From Polytrichum commune (lineage: Eukaryota > Streptophyta > Polytrichopsida > Polytrichales > Polytrichaceae), in assembly GCA_950295325.1 (NCBI GenBank), contig OX485808.1:33133180-33197179 (forward strand): a DNA stretch of 64,000 bases. The letters are read 5' to 3'. The notes under the pieces were generated by a model, which saw nothing but the letters and a program-made list of their open reading frames with translations, searched no databases and had not been told where the DNA came from. Below are positions 35,994-47,800 of this stretch, in pieces (the first letter of the stretch is position 1; each line of letters starts with the position of its first letter). A program made the translations under genes and the position numbers.

Positions 35994-37640
35994 GTATCTT
36001 CCCAAGTGTGTTTCTATGCAAATCACTCTCTCTCTCTATATATATATATATACATATACAGGACGTGCCGTGGCATTTGGTCAACCTCCTAAAGATAATG
36101 TACATGTTTGCTCAATAAATAAACGCACTCCTTGCGGCCGAGCTACACGCCTAGCGAGTCGACGATGGTATCTAGTGTGAGATAAGTTATTGCATGCACC
36201 AATCGGAGCCCACAAGCCATGAATCAAGGTGTTGGCATTCATCAACATGCACATGCAGCCAATCTCCCCATCCCAATTTCCAAAGCCAATTTCACCCTAT
36301 TTTCCACATGGGTCGAGGCAATTTCAAGAACTTTACAGTTCAGTTATTGTGAAGGAAATTTTTTTTATAGGGAAAAGTGTCGGGCGTCGAGTGCTTTTTT
36401 TGGGGCATAATCGGTCAAAATTCGAGTGTTTTCCGAACTCCAACCGGTTACGTGTTTTGGTCTTTTCGGGGTTTCCTGTTATTGATTTGAAGTATGGTTT
36501 TGTAGATTCCTCTAGATTAGATGGTACCTTTTCATGAAGGTCTTGATGAACTTCAGCCGGTTAGTTATTCAAAAGTCAACCGGTTTCATCTGTAAATACT
36601 AGTGTGAATGTTTGACAAATTTTATTTGACGTTCCAATTTCAAATCCAAAGTGTCACGTGACGTTTTCAAAAACAAAAAATGAATGTTAATTGACATCTA
36701 CATTTTTTTCTCTCTCTAAAATGTCATCTCAATGTCATATGCCTAGTAATACGTGTCATTTCAATTTGTAAAAGTGTCAATTGACGTGGGTTTTATTTTT
36801 GTGCAAGTTTTTGTGTGTCAAATATCAAAAACTTTGTCAAAAATACACACTGGTAACTACTAGCCGGATCTGCCCGTTCATTGGCATAATTGGTCAAGAT
36901 ACTTAAGTTAGTGTTTTTGACATCAATTTGGTGGACACGGTTCTTCTTTATCAAATCGATGAATATTCTATAGATTCCTCTAAATGGATCGGTCATTTTT
37001 TTGAAGTCTGGAATTTGAACTCGTTCATATGTAACTAGCGGGCGGTTCTCCCCGTCCTTTGATAGGGATCACATGCTAAGGTAGATGTGTCTAGTTTTGG
37101 TTACTTATCTTAATTGGACAATAACTTTTGAGTGCGTGTGTAGTGGCTCCAAGAACATGCATCAATAAGACATGTGTTGAAAAGAGATGGGAATGTGTGC
37201 TCAAAATATGATAATTATTCTAGGTTCAATAGTCAACTTGATAATTTGGGGGGGAGGGGGGACCACATGACCAATTAATGAGCACGAGAATCATCACTTT
37301 GATAATGGATAAGATATTCATGTGAGCTCATTCATGACATTGTTACACTAGAAGGAATGGGGGTCCTTTCTAACATACCCCTATGACACGGAGGGCCCCC
37401 TGTGTGGGATATTTGCACACACTCGAATTTGGGGCTCAAATTTTGAGCTCCGCGACACATTTTTTACATGTGTGGGAGTTGTGTCACTTTTGTGTCATAC
37501 AAAAAGTCCATGAAGGAATGTTCTATAATTAATGCGTTTTATAGATCTTCTAGCTAGATTTAGACCTAGATATAAGTCACCTACTTCATTAATTACTAAG
37601 ATAAGAGAGAGGCAATTACCGCATACAAGTGTATTTTTCA
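35994..37640. other. Intergenic
   Basis: A (CT)n(TA)n tract lies at about 36027-36053. 36505-36535 and 36970-37005 share 'tagattcctcta.at' and neighbouring words, suggesting an old duplication. No gene supported. Confidence 0.35.
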
Positions 37641-37649
37641 TTCATCCGA

Positions 37650-38190
37650 CATCAAAGCATTGTAATAGTACTTAGTAAATAATAAACATGAAATATTTCA
37701 GGGTATATAGTAACCAATATACTATAAACAGTAAATAATAAGACCATGACATAAATATTTAATAATATACTATAAACAGACAATAATACTAACATGCCAT
37801 AAATAGTAAATAATATACAATAAAGAGTAAATAATAATAACATGCCGTAAATAGTATATATTATACTATAAACAGTAAATAATTATAACATGCCGTAAAT
37901 AATAAACAATGTACTATAATAAATAAATAATAAAAAACCGTAAATAGTAAATTAAATAATAGTACATTAAAATTAAATAATATACTATTAAAATTAAAAA
38001 TAGATAGTAGATCATAAATAGTATGAAGTAAATAATAAATAGTAGACTGTAAATAATAAACCATAGGTAGTAAATTATAAATAATAGACAGTAAATAGTA
38101 AATACTAGACAATAAACAATAAATAGAGGACAGTAAATAGTAGACAGTAAATAATGGACTGTAAATAGTAGACAGTAAATAGTAGAAGTA
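37650..38190. repeat. AT-rich satellite of TAGTAAATAATA-type units
   Basis: Dense short repeats such as 'actataaacagtaaataata' with a period near 12-14 bp. The minus-strand frames rich in YYLLSTIY are an artefact of this repeat. Confidence 0.9.
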
Positions 38191-38245
38191 GTGAGCGAAT
38201 AGAGGCCCCCATATACAAAAGCTTGAAGCATTCCTCATATATCAT

Positions 38246-38445
38246 GAGAAGTTGAGTGGCTTGGTGGCTAAGGCCTCCAAGTGGGAACCATGAGGTGCAT
38301 GGTTCGAATCCCTTGGCCTTCCGCGCCCTATACTTGGATTTGTAGGTGGTTTGTAACCACCTAGGGAAGGTGGGTTAGGTTATAACTGGGCCGGTTAGGG
38401 CTTCAGTGGTAGGCACCTACGTTACAAAATCATTTTTAATGTGAT
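38246..38445 (+). mobile_element. tRNA-derived SINE
   Basis: It has an internal RNA polymerase III promoter: an A-box-like TGGCTTGGTGG (about 38255) and a perfect B-box GGTTCGAATCC at 38301-38311, spaced as in tRNA-derived SINEs. The 3' part ends in an A/T-rich tail ('acaaaatcatttttaatg'). The layout resembles the SINE at 62325-62535. A tRNA gene is excluded because no cloverleaf or acceptor stem surrounds the boxes. Confidence 0.75.
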
Positions 38446-38868
38446 ATGCACTAATTAAACTTTACATAAATTATTCATAATAAAAAAATACCGCTGATCG
38501 AGGTCAAAGTCTATACTTGCTAATTAAAACCACGACACGATTCCGACATCTCATGTGTTAAAAATTAGGACTGGTCCAAGATGACACCTTCTGCACAGTG
38601 GCTGCAACTACCCACGACATGTGTCATGGTCCTTGAAAAGTGCTAATTTTGTGTTGTTTTTGTGTGTGAAAGGACCCCCTTTCCTAGTAGTGTTAAGCTC
38701 CACTAATCACTAGCTTTAGGAAAAACAATAATATGGCCAAGGGTCATGAATAATTTCACATGTTGCGAGTCTCCAAAAACAATAGCTTTAATCTTAGTGT
38801 TGTGGCAAGGTCCCCATGGAGCATGGCTTCTCTTTTTCTTTAGAATGGGTGAGAGAGCATGAGTTTTA
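38446..38868. other. Intergenic
   Basis: Nothing supported. Confidence 0.35.
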
Positions 38869-39675
38869 GGGTTGCTTCACACTATGGCCGTCTAAGTCGA
38901 GAGGCTGTGGGATTGAATGGCCAAACTTTGTTGAGAGTCCAAAGAAATGGGTTGAAAGTGACCAATAAAATATATGGATTGGAGCCTTCGGCCAGACATA
39001 GTGTTGTGAAGGTTCTAAAGGCCAAGCCCAAAGTCCAAAGGAAGAAGGAACATCCCACTTTATTCCCTGCCCCTATAAAGATATCGAACTGAATGGATTG
39101 ACCACAACAAATGAAGTTGTAGATAATTATGGTACCCCCCAACTAATGGCCAAATTTCAAACACATAGCATTGACTCCTTGAAATGGTTTAGGGTTGCTT
39201 CACACTATGGCCGTCCAAGTCGAGAGGCCGTGGGACTGAATGGCCAAACTTTGTTGAGTCCAAAGAAATGGGGTGATAATAGCCAATAAAATATAGGAAT
39301 TGGAGCCTTTGGCCAGGCACTGTGTGAAGCCTCCAAAGGCCAAGCCCAAAGCCCAAACCCAAAGGAACATCCCACTTTATTCCTTGCCCAAAACAACCCC
39401 TCCAATCTAACGGCCAAGATCTTGTCAATGATTGATTTTTTTTATGGAAAAAAACTGACGGCCTCTCAACCATAGTTTGGGTTTCCATTCCAGTCCAACC
39501 CAAACTTCCTTCGAGAATCTGTCGCCTTCATAAAAAAGTAAGCATTTAAAATTTTGACAACCTTTGGACTTTGGCCTTAGTGTGAAGGGTCGAGAAGCCG
39601 AATTCTCAGTTTCTTGCAAAATGATTGGTGGAAATCAACGGCCTCTCGACCTTCGGCCATATTGTGAAGCGGCCC
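38869..39675. mobile_element. PIF/Harbinger-type MITE with TTA target duplication and an internal 316-bp duplication
   Basis: The left end GGGTTGCTTCACACTATGGC and the reverse complement of the right end GGGCCGCTTCACAATATGGC are inverted, and both go on to TCGAGAGG. TTA flanks both sides (38866-38868, 39676-39678). The left 320 bp is repeated immediately (38870-39085 versus 39186-39395), including the terminal sequence. Confidence 0.8.
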
Positions 39676-39833
39676 TTAGTAGTGTTATGTTTCAAGGAAG
39701 GAGTTGACCCTCCAAACAAAGATTCCACCTGATGCATCTTCCATATGCCTAACACCACGGAATCAATTACACTGAGCACAAGTTTTGGGATAGTGTCTAG
39801 GCTAGGGAAGCTTGGAGGTGGGCTACGTACATC

Positions 39834-40211
39834 GTGCATGAGCTTTATTGGGTTAGGACCAACAAATATGAAATTTCCAATGGAAGCATGCCTTATTTGG
39901 GAAAAGAATCTCGAAAAATATATCTTAAGTTATCATGGTTTGGCATCTTCTCCATGGCTTCACACTATGGACACTCTGGGATTGAACGGAATGACAAGGT
40001 CTTTAACCATACTCAATGGCACGAGTCTGAGCTTAAATATGTCATGTGGGATGAACTCATTGTGTACGTTAAGATGGCTTGCGTTAGGGTTATTAAGTGT
40101 ATTAAGATTAGCGTGTCGTCGGCTGAGGCCCATCTTAATGGTTTTGTCCAAACTTGGTGTGCTAGAGGGGTCCTCTATAGATGTGACAACTTGAAGATTG
40201 ATTGGAACTGA
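39834..40211 (+). pseudogene. C-terminal fragment of an L1-like plant retroelement protein
   Basis: The frame contains GIERNDKVFNHTQWHESELK, YVMWDELIVYVKMACVRVIK and GFVQTWCARGVLYRCDNLKI. It matches in layout the C-terminal segment that follows the zinc-binding domain in plant LINE/RVT proteins (ERN..VFN, W..L, F...W, I.WNW). It ends at a TGA after IDWN. The upstream reverse transcriptase is absent, so this is a 5'-truncated or broken insertion. Confidence 0.55.
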
Positions 40212-40843
40212 AAACGCTATGGGATTTGGGGTGACGACCAATTTTATTGGCATGGAGGTTTGAAAATTGTCCCTTGTTGATGGTTTGGTGGGTAGCCCTT
40301 GGTGGTTGTCACTTAGTTACTCTTTACATGGGCATGTTTTCTTGTTCTTTCAAATTCTTTACATTGGTGTTTGCCTTACGTATCCAAAGAAATAAATTCG
40401 AATAATTAAGTTCACGAGCCTTGTTCTGAAATTTGGGGGTTGAAATTAGTTTGAGGAGTCCCAAAGATATGAAGAAATCAAATAGCATCATTAATGAAGG
40501 TGTGGAAGCTTTAGATTGGGCTAGAGGAATTGGGGCAAGATATATTCAATTGTACCATTGCGCATTCTTTGAACAATTATGATTATTGAAACTAACATGA
40601 AAGATGTAGTGGACAATCAAGGTCATCATTGCAATATTCATTGTGTTAATTAGTAGTTGCAAGTCTTCTATTTTCCTTGCTTATTTCCTCGCTTCTTGTA
40701 TGTCTTTGGGTTTTACCTTGGAACACGAAGTCATAATCTTGAAACGTACATGAGCTTAATGAACACGGTGTATGTGAGGACAAGGGAAGATCCAAGGATT
40801 GTAATAAAGGATTAAGGAAGGACAGAAAGTGATGTAGGAGGTG
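40212..40843. other. Intergenic, probable 3' flank of the L1-like fragment
   Basis: No further coding content. Confidence 0.35.
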
Positions 40844-40854
40844 GGAAGCATTAC

Positions 40855-41206
40855 CCTAACATTACCCAACCCAATACTCTTAACTCCGGCGCAGAGTTCG
40901 ATGCGGCTCCGATGCGGCTCCGGGGAGGTTCGGATGCCAACTCCGGTGGGTTCGGGTGGGTTGGGGCAAAAATTGCCCCCTATTTTTTTGATTGGGTGGG
41001 GCCTTACTTGATCTCATAAGGGGCCTCCTAGAGTAATCTGGGGCCGTAGAACCCAAATTTAGCAAAAAAAAACCAAAAAAAGTCATCAAGGGGCCAAAAC
41101 GGGGAGGGCCAGAAAAATGGACCCACCGGAGCTGGCATCCGAACCTCCCCGGAGCCGCATCAAACTCCGCGCCGGAGTTAAGACGTTTGGGTTGGGTAAT
41201 GTTAGG
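40855..41206. mobile_element. Mutator-type MITE with long TIRs and 11-bp target duplication
   Basis: GC-rich inverted termini of about 115 bp start CCTAACATTACCCAACCCAA and include AACTCCGGCGC, GGGGAGGTTCGGATGCCA and CTCCGGTGGGT in both arms. The 11-base GGAAGCATTAC occurs at 40844-40854 and 41207-41217. A 9-11 bp duplication plus long TIRs points to a non-autonomous Mutator-like element. Its TIR is unrelated to that of the MULE at 746-6114. Confidence 0.85.
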
Positions 41207-41217
41207 GGAAGCATTAC

Positions 41218-42163
41218 AAGGAACAAAGAGAGGTGGGGATTGTAAACTTTGCTTCATTTTTGAGATAATATACAATTGTTATTTTCAATGACGTGGCACC
41301 TACAAAGGATTTCCTTTCTCTAAATATCTATGGGGTAAGCTTAGCCCGTAATTGAATAAGGCACTCCTCCGGGGCTTCTTGTTGGTCGAACTAGAACTAT
41401 AATACCTTGAAGATGGATGTTGATTTTGTAGCTCATCCAATAGCTTTCTTGAAATCTACTTTCTAAGATGTTTGACAAATATGAAAAATTCCAAAGTTGG
41501 AATTTTTACCGCATTTGCAAGCTCCACAAATCTAAGATTTCAACTATACTACACGACATGTTTTTCTATTATATTTACATATTTAGATACTCTAGCTAAA
41601 TTAGACTCTATCACGATACTTTTATACCTATGTAACACATTTGTATTTTTCTATTGTGTTCGAATAAATCTAAAAAATTATAATTTTATGTTTTAGAACT
41701 ATGAAAGAATAATCATATTATTAAAAACTTGATTTTTGAAAATTAACTTCATGACATGTTTAGTGTTATGTAAAAAAAATCATAGAGGAAATTTCCCCCC
41801 CCCCCCTTAAATGAGTGGTGAATTCAAAGGTGCAAATATGGTTGACCATATGGAAAAAAAACTCAAACCATAAAGGGCGGAAGCCCAAGGAAATACACTA
41901 CACCATTTATGGTATTTAATAACACTCACTATCCAGACTTACGCATTGTCGTTATTGTATACTGAGAACATAATATATTACCAAGTAAAGTCATTTGTGT
42001 TCTATAGTGTCCAGACAAACCTATTCAAAGCTTTGATAGTAACAATTGACTTCTAGAGTGACAAGGCTTTACGATAATAGCGTAGTAAGTGACACTAAAT
42101 TCCATAAACATGTTATTGAAAGCAAAGGTGAAACAAATGACTCAGACTAACATGAGTAAGTAC
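41218..42163. other. Intergenic, AT-rich
   Basis: No gene supported. A C-run lies near 41797-41807. Confidence 0.4.
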
Positions 42164-42166
42164 TAA

Positions 42167-42721
42167 AGGTTACTTCCCGCATGAGACTGAGAGCCCGTGA
42201 CCATAACACTTCAAGCACTCTCATTGGTGGAAAAGGCGGAGCCGGTCCAAGTTTGCTTCACACTATCCTTGAGGGACCAACAGAGTATGTGAATGCAAGA
42301 TGGATGTAAAGTCTACATGGATTCCTATACATATAGATAGAAACTCCAACCCCTTTCAAGCAAGGGGCCGGCGAGGATTCCTATACAACATCTAATGGAT
42401 CATGTTTCATGGTCACTTGAATTGTTCTCAAAAACCACCTCCTGGAGGTAAGCCTAACACAAACCTGGAAGACCATGGCACTCCGAACACTTACAACCAT
42501 TGATTTATTCTACTTTATCATGTGTGAGGACCCGCATGAATGAAAATTCCTTGTGATAACATTTGGCTGAGGGCCCAGTCACATATGACTTCACACTACA
42601 CTCGAGGATCCGTGACCACACAACATGATTTTAGAGGTGTCTTGGAACGGCCTTTGGACATTTTCTTTTGGGCTCTCACTATTTCATGGTCACGGCTCTT
42701 GGCTCGTGTGTGAAGTGGCCA
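42167..42721. mobile_element. PIF/Harbinger-type MITE, copy 3, carrying a nested 43-bp retroposed insert
   Basis: Same family as 24528-25535. The left end is worn (AGGTTACTTCCCGC...) and the right end is intact (...GGCTCGTGTGTGAAGTGGCC). It is flanked by TAA (42164-42166) and TCA (42722-42724). It is interrupted at 42332-42374. Confidence 0.75.
42332..42374 (-). mobile_element. 43-bp insert resembling the 3' end of the 52-60 kb LINE
   Basis: It begins TATAGATAGAAACTCC and ends in GGGGCCGGCG, matching the sequence at about 52034-52074 with few differences. It is flanked by the 13-base duplication GGATTCCTATACA (42319-42331, 42375-42387). Read on the minus strand it ends in a TATC-type tail, as expected for a LINE 3' terminus. 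Confidence 0.7.
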
Positions 42722-42724
42722 TCA

Positions 42725-44825
42725 CGTCCCAACTTTTGAAGACTGAAGACAGCCCCTTTCGAGCTTCTAAAACTTGTTCTTTTTTTAGGGCAGATTCCTC
42801 TTTATGACAAGACCCAAAAACTTGTAAGGACGTCGTATTCCGTCACCAAAAAATTTCAACTCTCTAATTCATTTTAAATGGCTATCCGTCCATTTCAATC
42901 TAGTGGGTTTGATCCGGGTTGCAAACGTCAAGCAATGCACGGTCGATCGTCCTCCTCGTCATGAGGAAGTTAAGAAGTCACTGTCTTGAGGTTCACATAA
43001 GTACTAAGTCGCCTTTCAATTTCAAAAGTTGCTCAAAGTGTTTACATCTTAGTTGTTGAGACATAGACACGAGCTTTAGAAAATGCACGGATTCTTTGAC
43101 ACGGTTCAGTTCCATCATTTTTTCTTTGTTTTGTTCTTTTGTTTTTGTTTTTGTTTTGTTTTTTCTAAAAAATAAAAATCTCACTGACCCAACGGAGTTC
43201 CATTGTCAAAGTAAATAGCTCAGAGTAACTACATTAATATTGTATCTAGTGTCATTCATTCTGTTTGTCTTGCTCAGTGCTAATTGTAAACTGCCCTTGT
43301 AGTGTCACCACCACGAAATGTAAACCTAACATTGTTTTTCATTCCTTGTGAAATTATTTGGGCATTATAGATTTATAATGTTCCAAATACTGTCATTTAC
43401 TAAGTGGTGTTTCATCCAAGCCTCAATCGTCCATGACAACATTTCATTACATAAATGTTAGGATGCAAAATATACCAAGGTTTTTCTTTCTTTGATAACT
43501 GACACGGGTGTCAATCGTCCATGACGTTACTTGTAAACTCATTCATAAGAAGTGTCATTAGAAAAGTTGCCACAATGGCATAAACTACCATATGACACTA
43601 AATATAATATTTAGTGTATTAACTTGGACTAGATTGATTTGGGATCTTGGAAGTTAATTAATTATTGTTCATTATCAAAGTAAAGAGTCTCTTTCTTCTT
43701 GAATGTTCGTATAAAGTCCCCAATCATGTTGATGATTGAACCTAGAATAGTTAAAGTGTTTTGAACACATAGCTCGATATCTTTTATACACATGCTATTT
43801 TGATACCCATTCCTAGGTCCACACCTATCCACACAATACTCAAATATAGGAGTCCAATTAAGATAAGTAACCAAATTAGATCCACTTAAGGCATGTGGTC
43901 CGAGTGTGTCACGTACAACTCTAGAACCAATTTCCACCATTGGCTCACAAGCTCGTCTAGTTAATAACTATGAACCACAACGATTGTCATTTCAAGTTTC
44001 AAGATCAGAGTTTGATGATACGCAAAAGTTACAAGGGTCAGTGTGCAAATTCTCTTACTCTTGAAGTGAATGATCACATAGGCCCTCTTGAATGTGTTGA
44101 CTATGGAATCTAGTGTGATGTTTATAGTATGAGCACAAAGTCCAATCTCATTTAAACAAGTGTCTTTTTGTCCACTCATAGCTACAAGTCTTGCCATACG
44201 GTTTTGAGTATGTATCACCCAAGTTTTTTCGAGGCTCTAATTAATAGGCTTAGAATGGTATCAAACTATAAAAATTCCAATTTTCTAGCTTGTCATACTA
44301 GGATGGGTGGCCAAGCTTGCCTCGCATAGGCTGACTTGCAATTTAGGGCGGTGGGTTCCATGGACAAAAACCTATTTTAGGTCCTAAAATTCTCTCAAAG
44401 TTTTTGGGATGGCAAGTGGAGGTCCAAGGAGTTTAAAGAATGTCTGGGAATCCCCACCACCTAAACACCATATACACAATAAACACCACCACAATTTTTC
44501 AAAGAAATACTTCAATGTGTTTGTGGAACTCCATGAACTTAATCCCTCGCACACAACATATTGGGAAGACCAAGGCAGCTCAACTTGATTCAAAATTGTT
44601 GTCTAGAACCATTATGGGTACATCACAAACCTCAATTCATACATCAACTCTGATTTCACATTCATTCAATCACATCAAACTACAACATTGAAGCAATGCA
44701 TACCCAACATATAACAAATCACTTGCATTTTCAGATGTAAGCCTGGAACTTGTGCTCAAAGACAGTGAGCTACATGGATTGATAATATGATATATCACTT
44801 TGATTTATCATCAGGATAGTGGTAA
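42725..44825. other. Intergenic, holds dispersed repeats
   Basis: 43310-43450 is the inverted partner of 31040-31230. 43960-44160 resembles the repeat at 45290-45560 and 29830-29900. A (GTTTT)n tract lies near 43130-43160. Minus-strand frames at 43662-43940 and 43961-44218 have no domain. Confidence 0.4.
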
Positions 44826-47800
44826 TCATTTCGATTTGAAAGACCTGTTATTATGTTCAAGAAATTCCAGGGATGTGGCACTAGGTGTTAACCCCTGTGC
44901 AGCTAAGTACCTGGGGTTATGAAATTTACTCAAATGCCGTGCTCCCCCATCACAAAGAATGGTACAAATGACATGCCCTGGCCCAAGTAGTTGAGCAACA
45001 CGAACTGCGCCCACGCAGTTCATAGCAGATGAACTTCCAATAAATAGTCCGTCGTTAATCATCAAGAATCTGCCAAACCCCCAAAACTTCTTGTTAGAGC
45101 TCTGGATAGAGAGATATGGAGCAGGAAAGAAAGTAGTAAACGAATTCATTACGGATACAACATGTTCTTTACGTCACACATAAATTGCACAAGTTCATCA
45201 CATTTCAGACCTCTCTCTTCCTTCTTAGGCAACTTCCAACTCCAGACTATTTTAATGGTTGGAATGAGGCGGAACTTGTCTCATCCAGTTAGCAATTGCA
45301 CATCATGGTGATCGTCATTTTAAGTTTCTGAATCGGAGTTGAGATGCCCAAGTTATAGGTAGTCAAAGAGAAGATTCTCTATTCTCTTCAAGTGATTACA
45401 TAGGCCCTCCAAATTGTGTCACCAATTGAACCTGGAATGCTTACTATATTTCAAGCATATAGTCCGACATCAGTGTGACACATGTCCTTTGGGTGTTCAT
45501 TCTTAGCCTTGCCATATACCACTCAAATGTCATAGGTGTCAATCAAGAGTGACCACATAAGGTCCACATACCAAAAAAAGAGGAGGCAGGGGGAAAGCGA
45601 TGAAGAATAACCTGGCCATTTCCACAGCCTCTTTGTCAGTACCCCGGAAAGCACCATCTAGGCGTGCTTGCTTGAAGTTTTCGGTGATGCGGTTGATGCC
45701 GATACCTTCTGTGATTGTATCAAAGGGATTTCTCATTCTTTTACCCTCTGCTTCCTCTCGACTGTACATCACACCCCGAGTGACTCGGTTATATAACCCA
45801 GACCCTGGAGGATCTATGAGGTAGCATTTTACCTTTGGATTTTGCTCCTGCAAATGAATCCACAGTATAAGACTGGGTGTTGCAACATGACAACTTGAAC
45901 CATGCGTCATTATTGAAAAAGTCTTGAAGAAGCCACACTTCCGGTTGAGTATATGTGGATAAGTCTTACCACTATCGACGAGAACCATTAAATTCAATAC
46001 AACATTGTAAACATGGTGGCATGTTGTGTGGCCATCATGTGCCATAATGCCTATATTTCAATTAACCTTTGCTTATTATTTCACCTCTGGTTCCAATAGT
46101 ACCCTTAACAATATTCCATAAATAAGTTGAATTTTTTTTTTGGGTAGAGGTGCCACATCATAGGAAAGATGACTTATACCTCGTTGAACAAAATAAGTAA
46201 AATCTACATTCTCTCTCTCCCACTCTCTCATATACATCGTGTTCAAGTACACTCTAGTAAGTTCCAAAATTATAACAATGTTGATTCAAGGGAAAGCCCG
46301 AGGCATGCAAGAGGAGATGGAAAAAACTGAGAAATATAAAAGACATGCGATTACTTGGTAACACAAGAGATACTATATTGATGGCCTGGCTTGTCCAATG
46401 CACCCTTCAATTTGGTTTCTGTGGTAACGATTGTCCAAGGAATGAGCACACACCCTAATAGATTTCTACCCCAATTCTTCTAGCCTTATCCCCAGCTTCC
46501 ATACCCCTCATTATCCCTTCCTCTCATGTGTTGCTGTGACTTAATTTCCCTATGCAACAACAAGGCCCACATATCATATGATGAGCCAATTTCAGAGTGA
46601 AGATCATATTGTCATGTGAATTTCACCAGAGCTAGGTAGTCCAGAATCAATTACCTTCAGATATTGTGAGATGCCAGCAATCGTTCCACCAGTTCCTGCT
46701 GCAGCAATAAACGCATCCAGCTTTCCACCTGTCTGCTTCCAAAGCTCTGGAGCTGTTCCCTCATAGTGAGCACGGAAGTTTGCCAGATTCTCAAACTGGT
46801 CTGCAAAGAAGCCCCCTTGACCTGAACTAGAACAATCCTCATCATCCTCCAAGTCACCTCTTACAGGGTCCTTTGGTAAGGAAGATGCATGTGCTGCCAA
46901 AGAATCTCCATTGGAAGTGCAGGGCTCCAAAATAGCATCAGTTTGTGGCAGTTGATCATTGCAAGTGCTAGCCACCGTCTCTTCCCCATTGTCAGCTGGT
47001 CCTGTAGCACCAGCTTTTGTCTTTTAACACTCGAGGCCTGAGGGGTGAAGCATTTTCTAATAACATTTACACAAGAGAGAATTTGTGAGGCACCGTGAAA
47101 GGATCACATACGCACAGTTAGAAATGCAAGAGATGCTTTTGGCCCTGCCATGATGAATTCAGAAGTGATATTTTAGAAAATAACATGGTTATCACAGATC
47201 TCATTGTTGGGATGAGACACTTATAGGATTAGACGAAATTACAGATACTTCAGATTGGTGAAAGGTTGCAATGACAGTATGAGCTTGAAGTGAGCCACTA
47301 TTGGAGTTTCTTCGGAGATGTGAGCACTTCATGAGTGTATAGAGGATAATTATTCATGAAAATTTAAGGACCAAGCTTCTGGAGGTGAAAGTCAATTTCA
47401 ATAGCTAAGTATGGGGGATAACAATTGCTGAGAAATACTTATATTTAAGCGAGATCCAATCATTTAAAAATTGAGGGTCCTATATTGGAACATTCAGGCC
47501 ATTAATGGTTAAACATGGACCGTCTACTGAATTGAAGGAATGCAGGCTATGAATTTGATCATAGGTCCTTTTGAAATTGTGAGTTGAGTTTAGCCTGCTA
47601 CCTGGATCAGATTGCCCATCCATTTCCAGAGTGGTAGGATGTGGTGCAGGGCAGCCTTTGAGGGCAGCTTGGGCTTCCAGGGCACGCCGCCTGGCAACAT
47701 TGACAAAGTGGTCCTTATGGGTGATTGAAACAGGTCGTACTCTTTCTACGGTGGCACCCATAGACTCCAAGATCTGAGTCTGGTAACAGACAATTGAAGA

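Noticed and set aside
37861-38238. Minus-strand frames coding a Tyr/Leu/Ile-rich, membrane-like peptide
   Set aside because: Two overlapping frames both stay open because the AT-rich satellite has a short period; the peptide is a translation of the repeat.
38301-38311. Possible tRNA gene at the B-box
   Set aside because: No acceptor stem or anticodon arm can be drawn, and the downstream body and tail fit a SINE.
39745-40194. 149-residue plus-strand ORF overlapping the L1-like fragment
   Set aside because: Alternative frame of the same DNA; the 39834-40211 frame carries the retroelement motifs.
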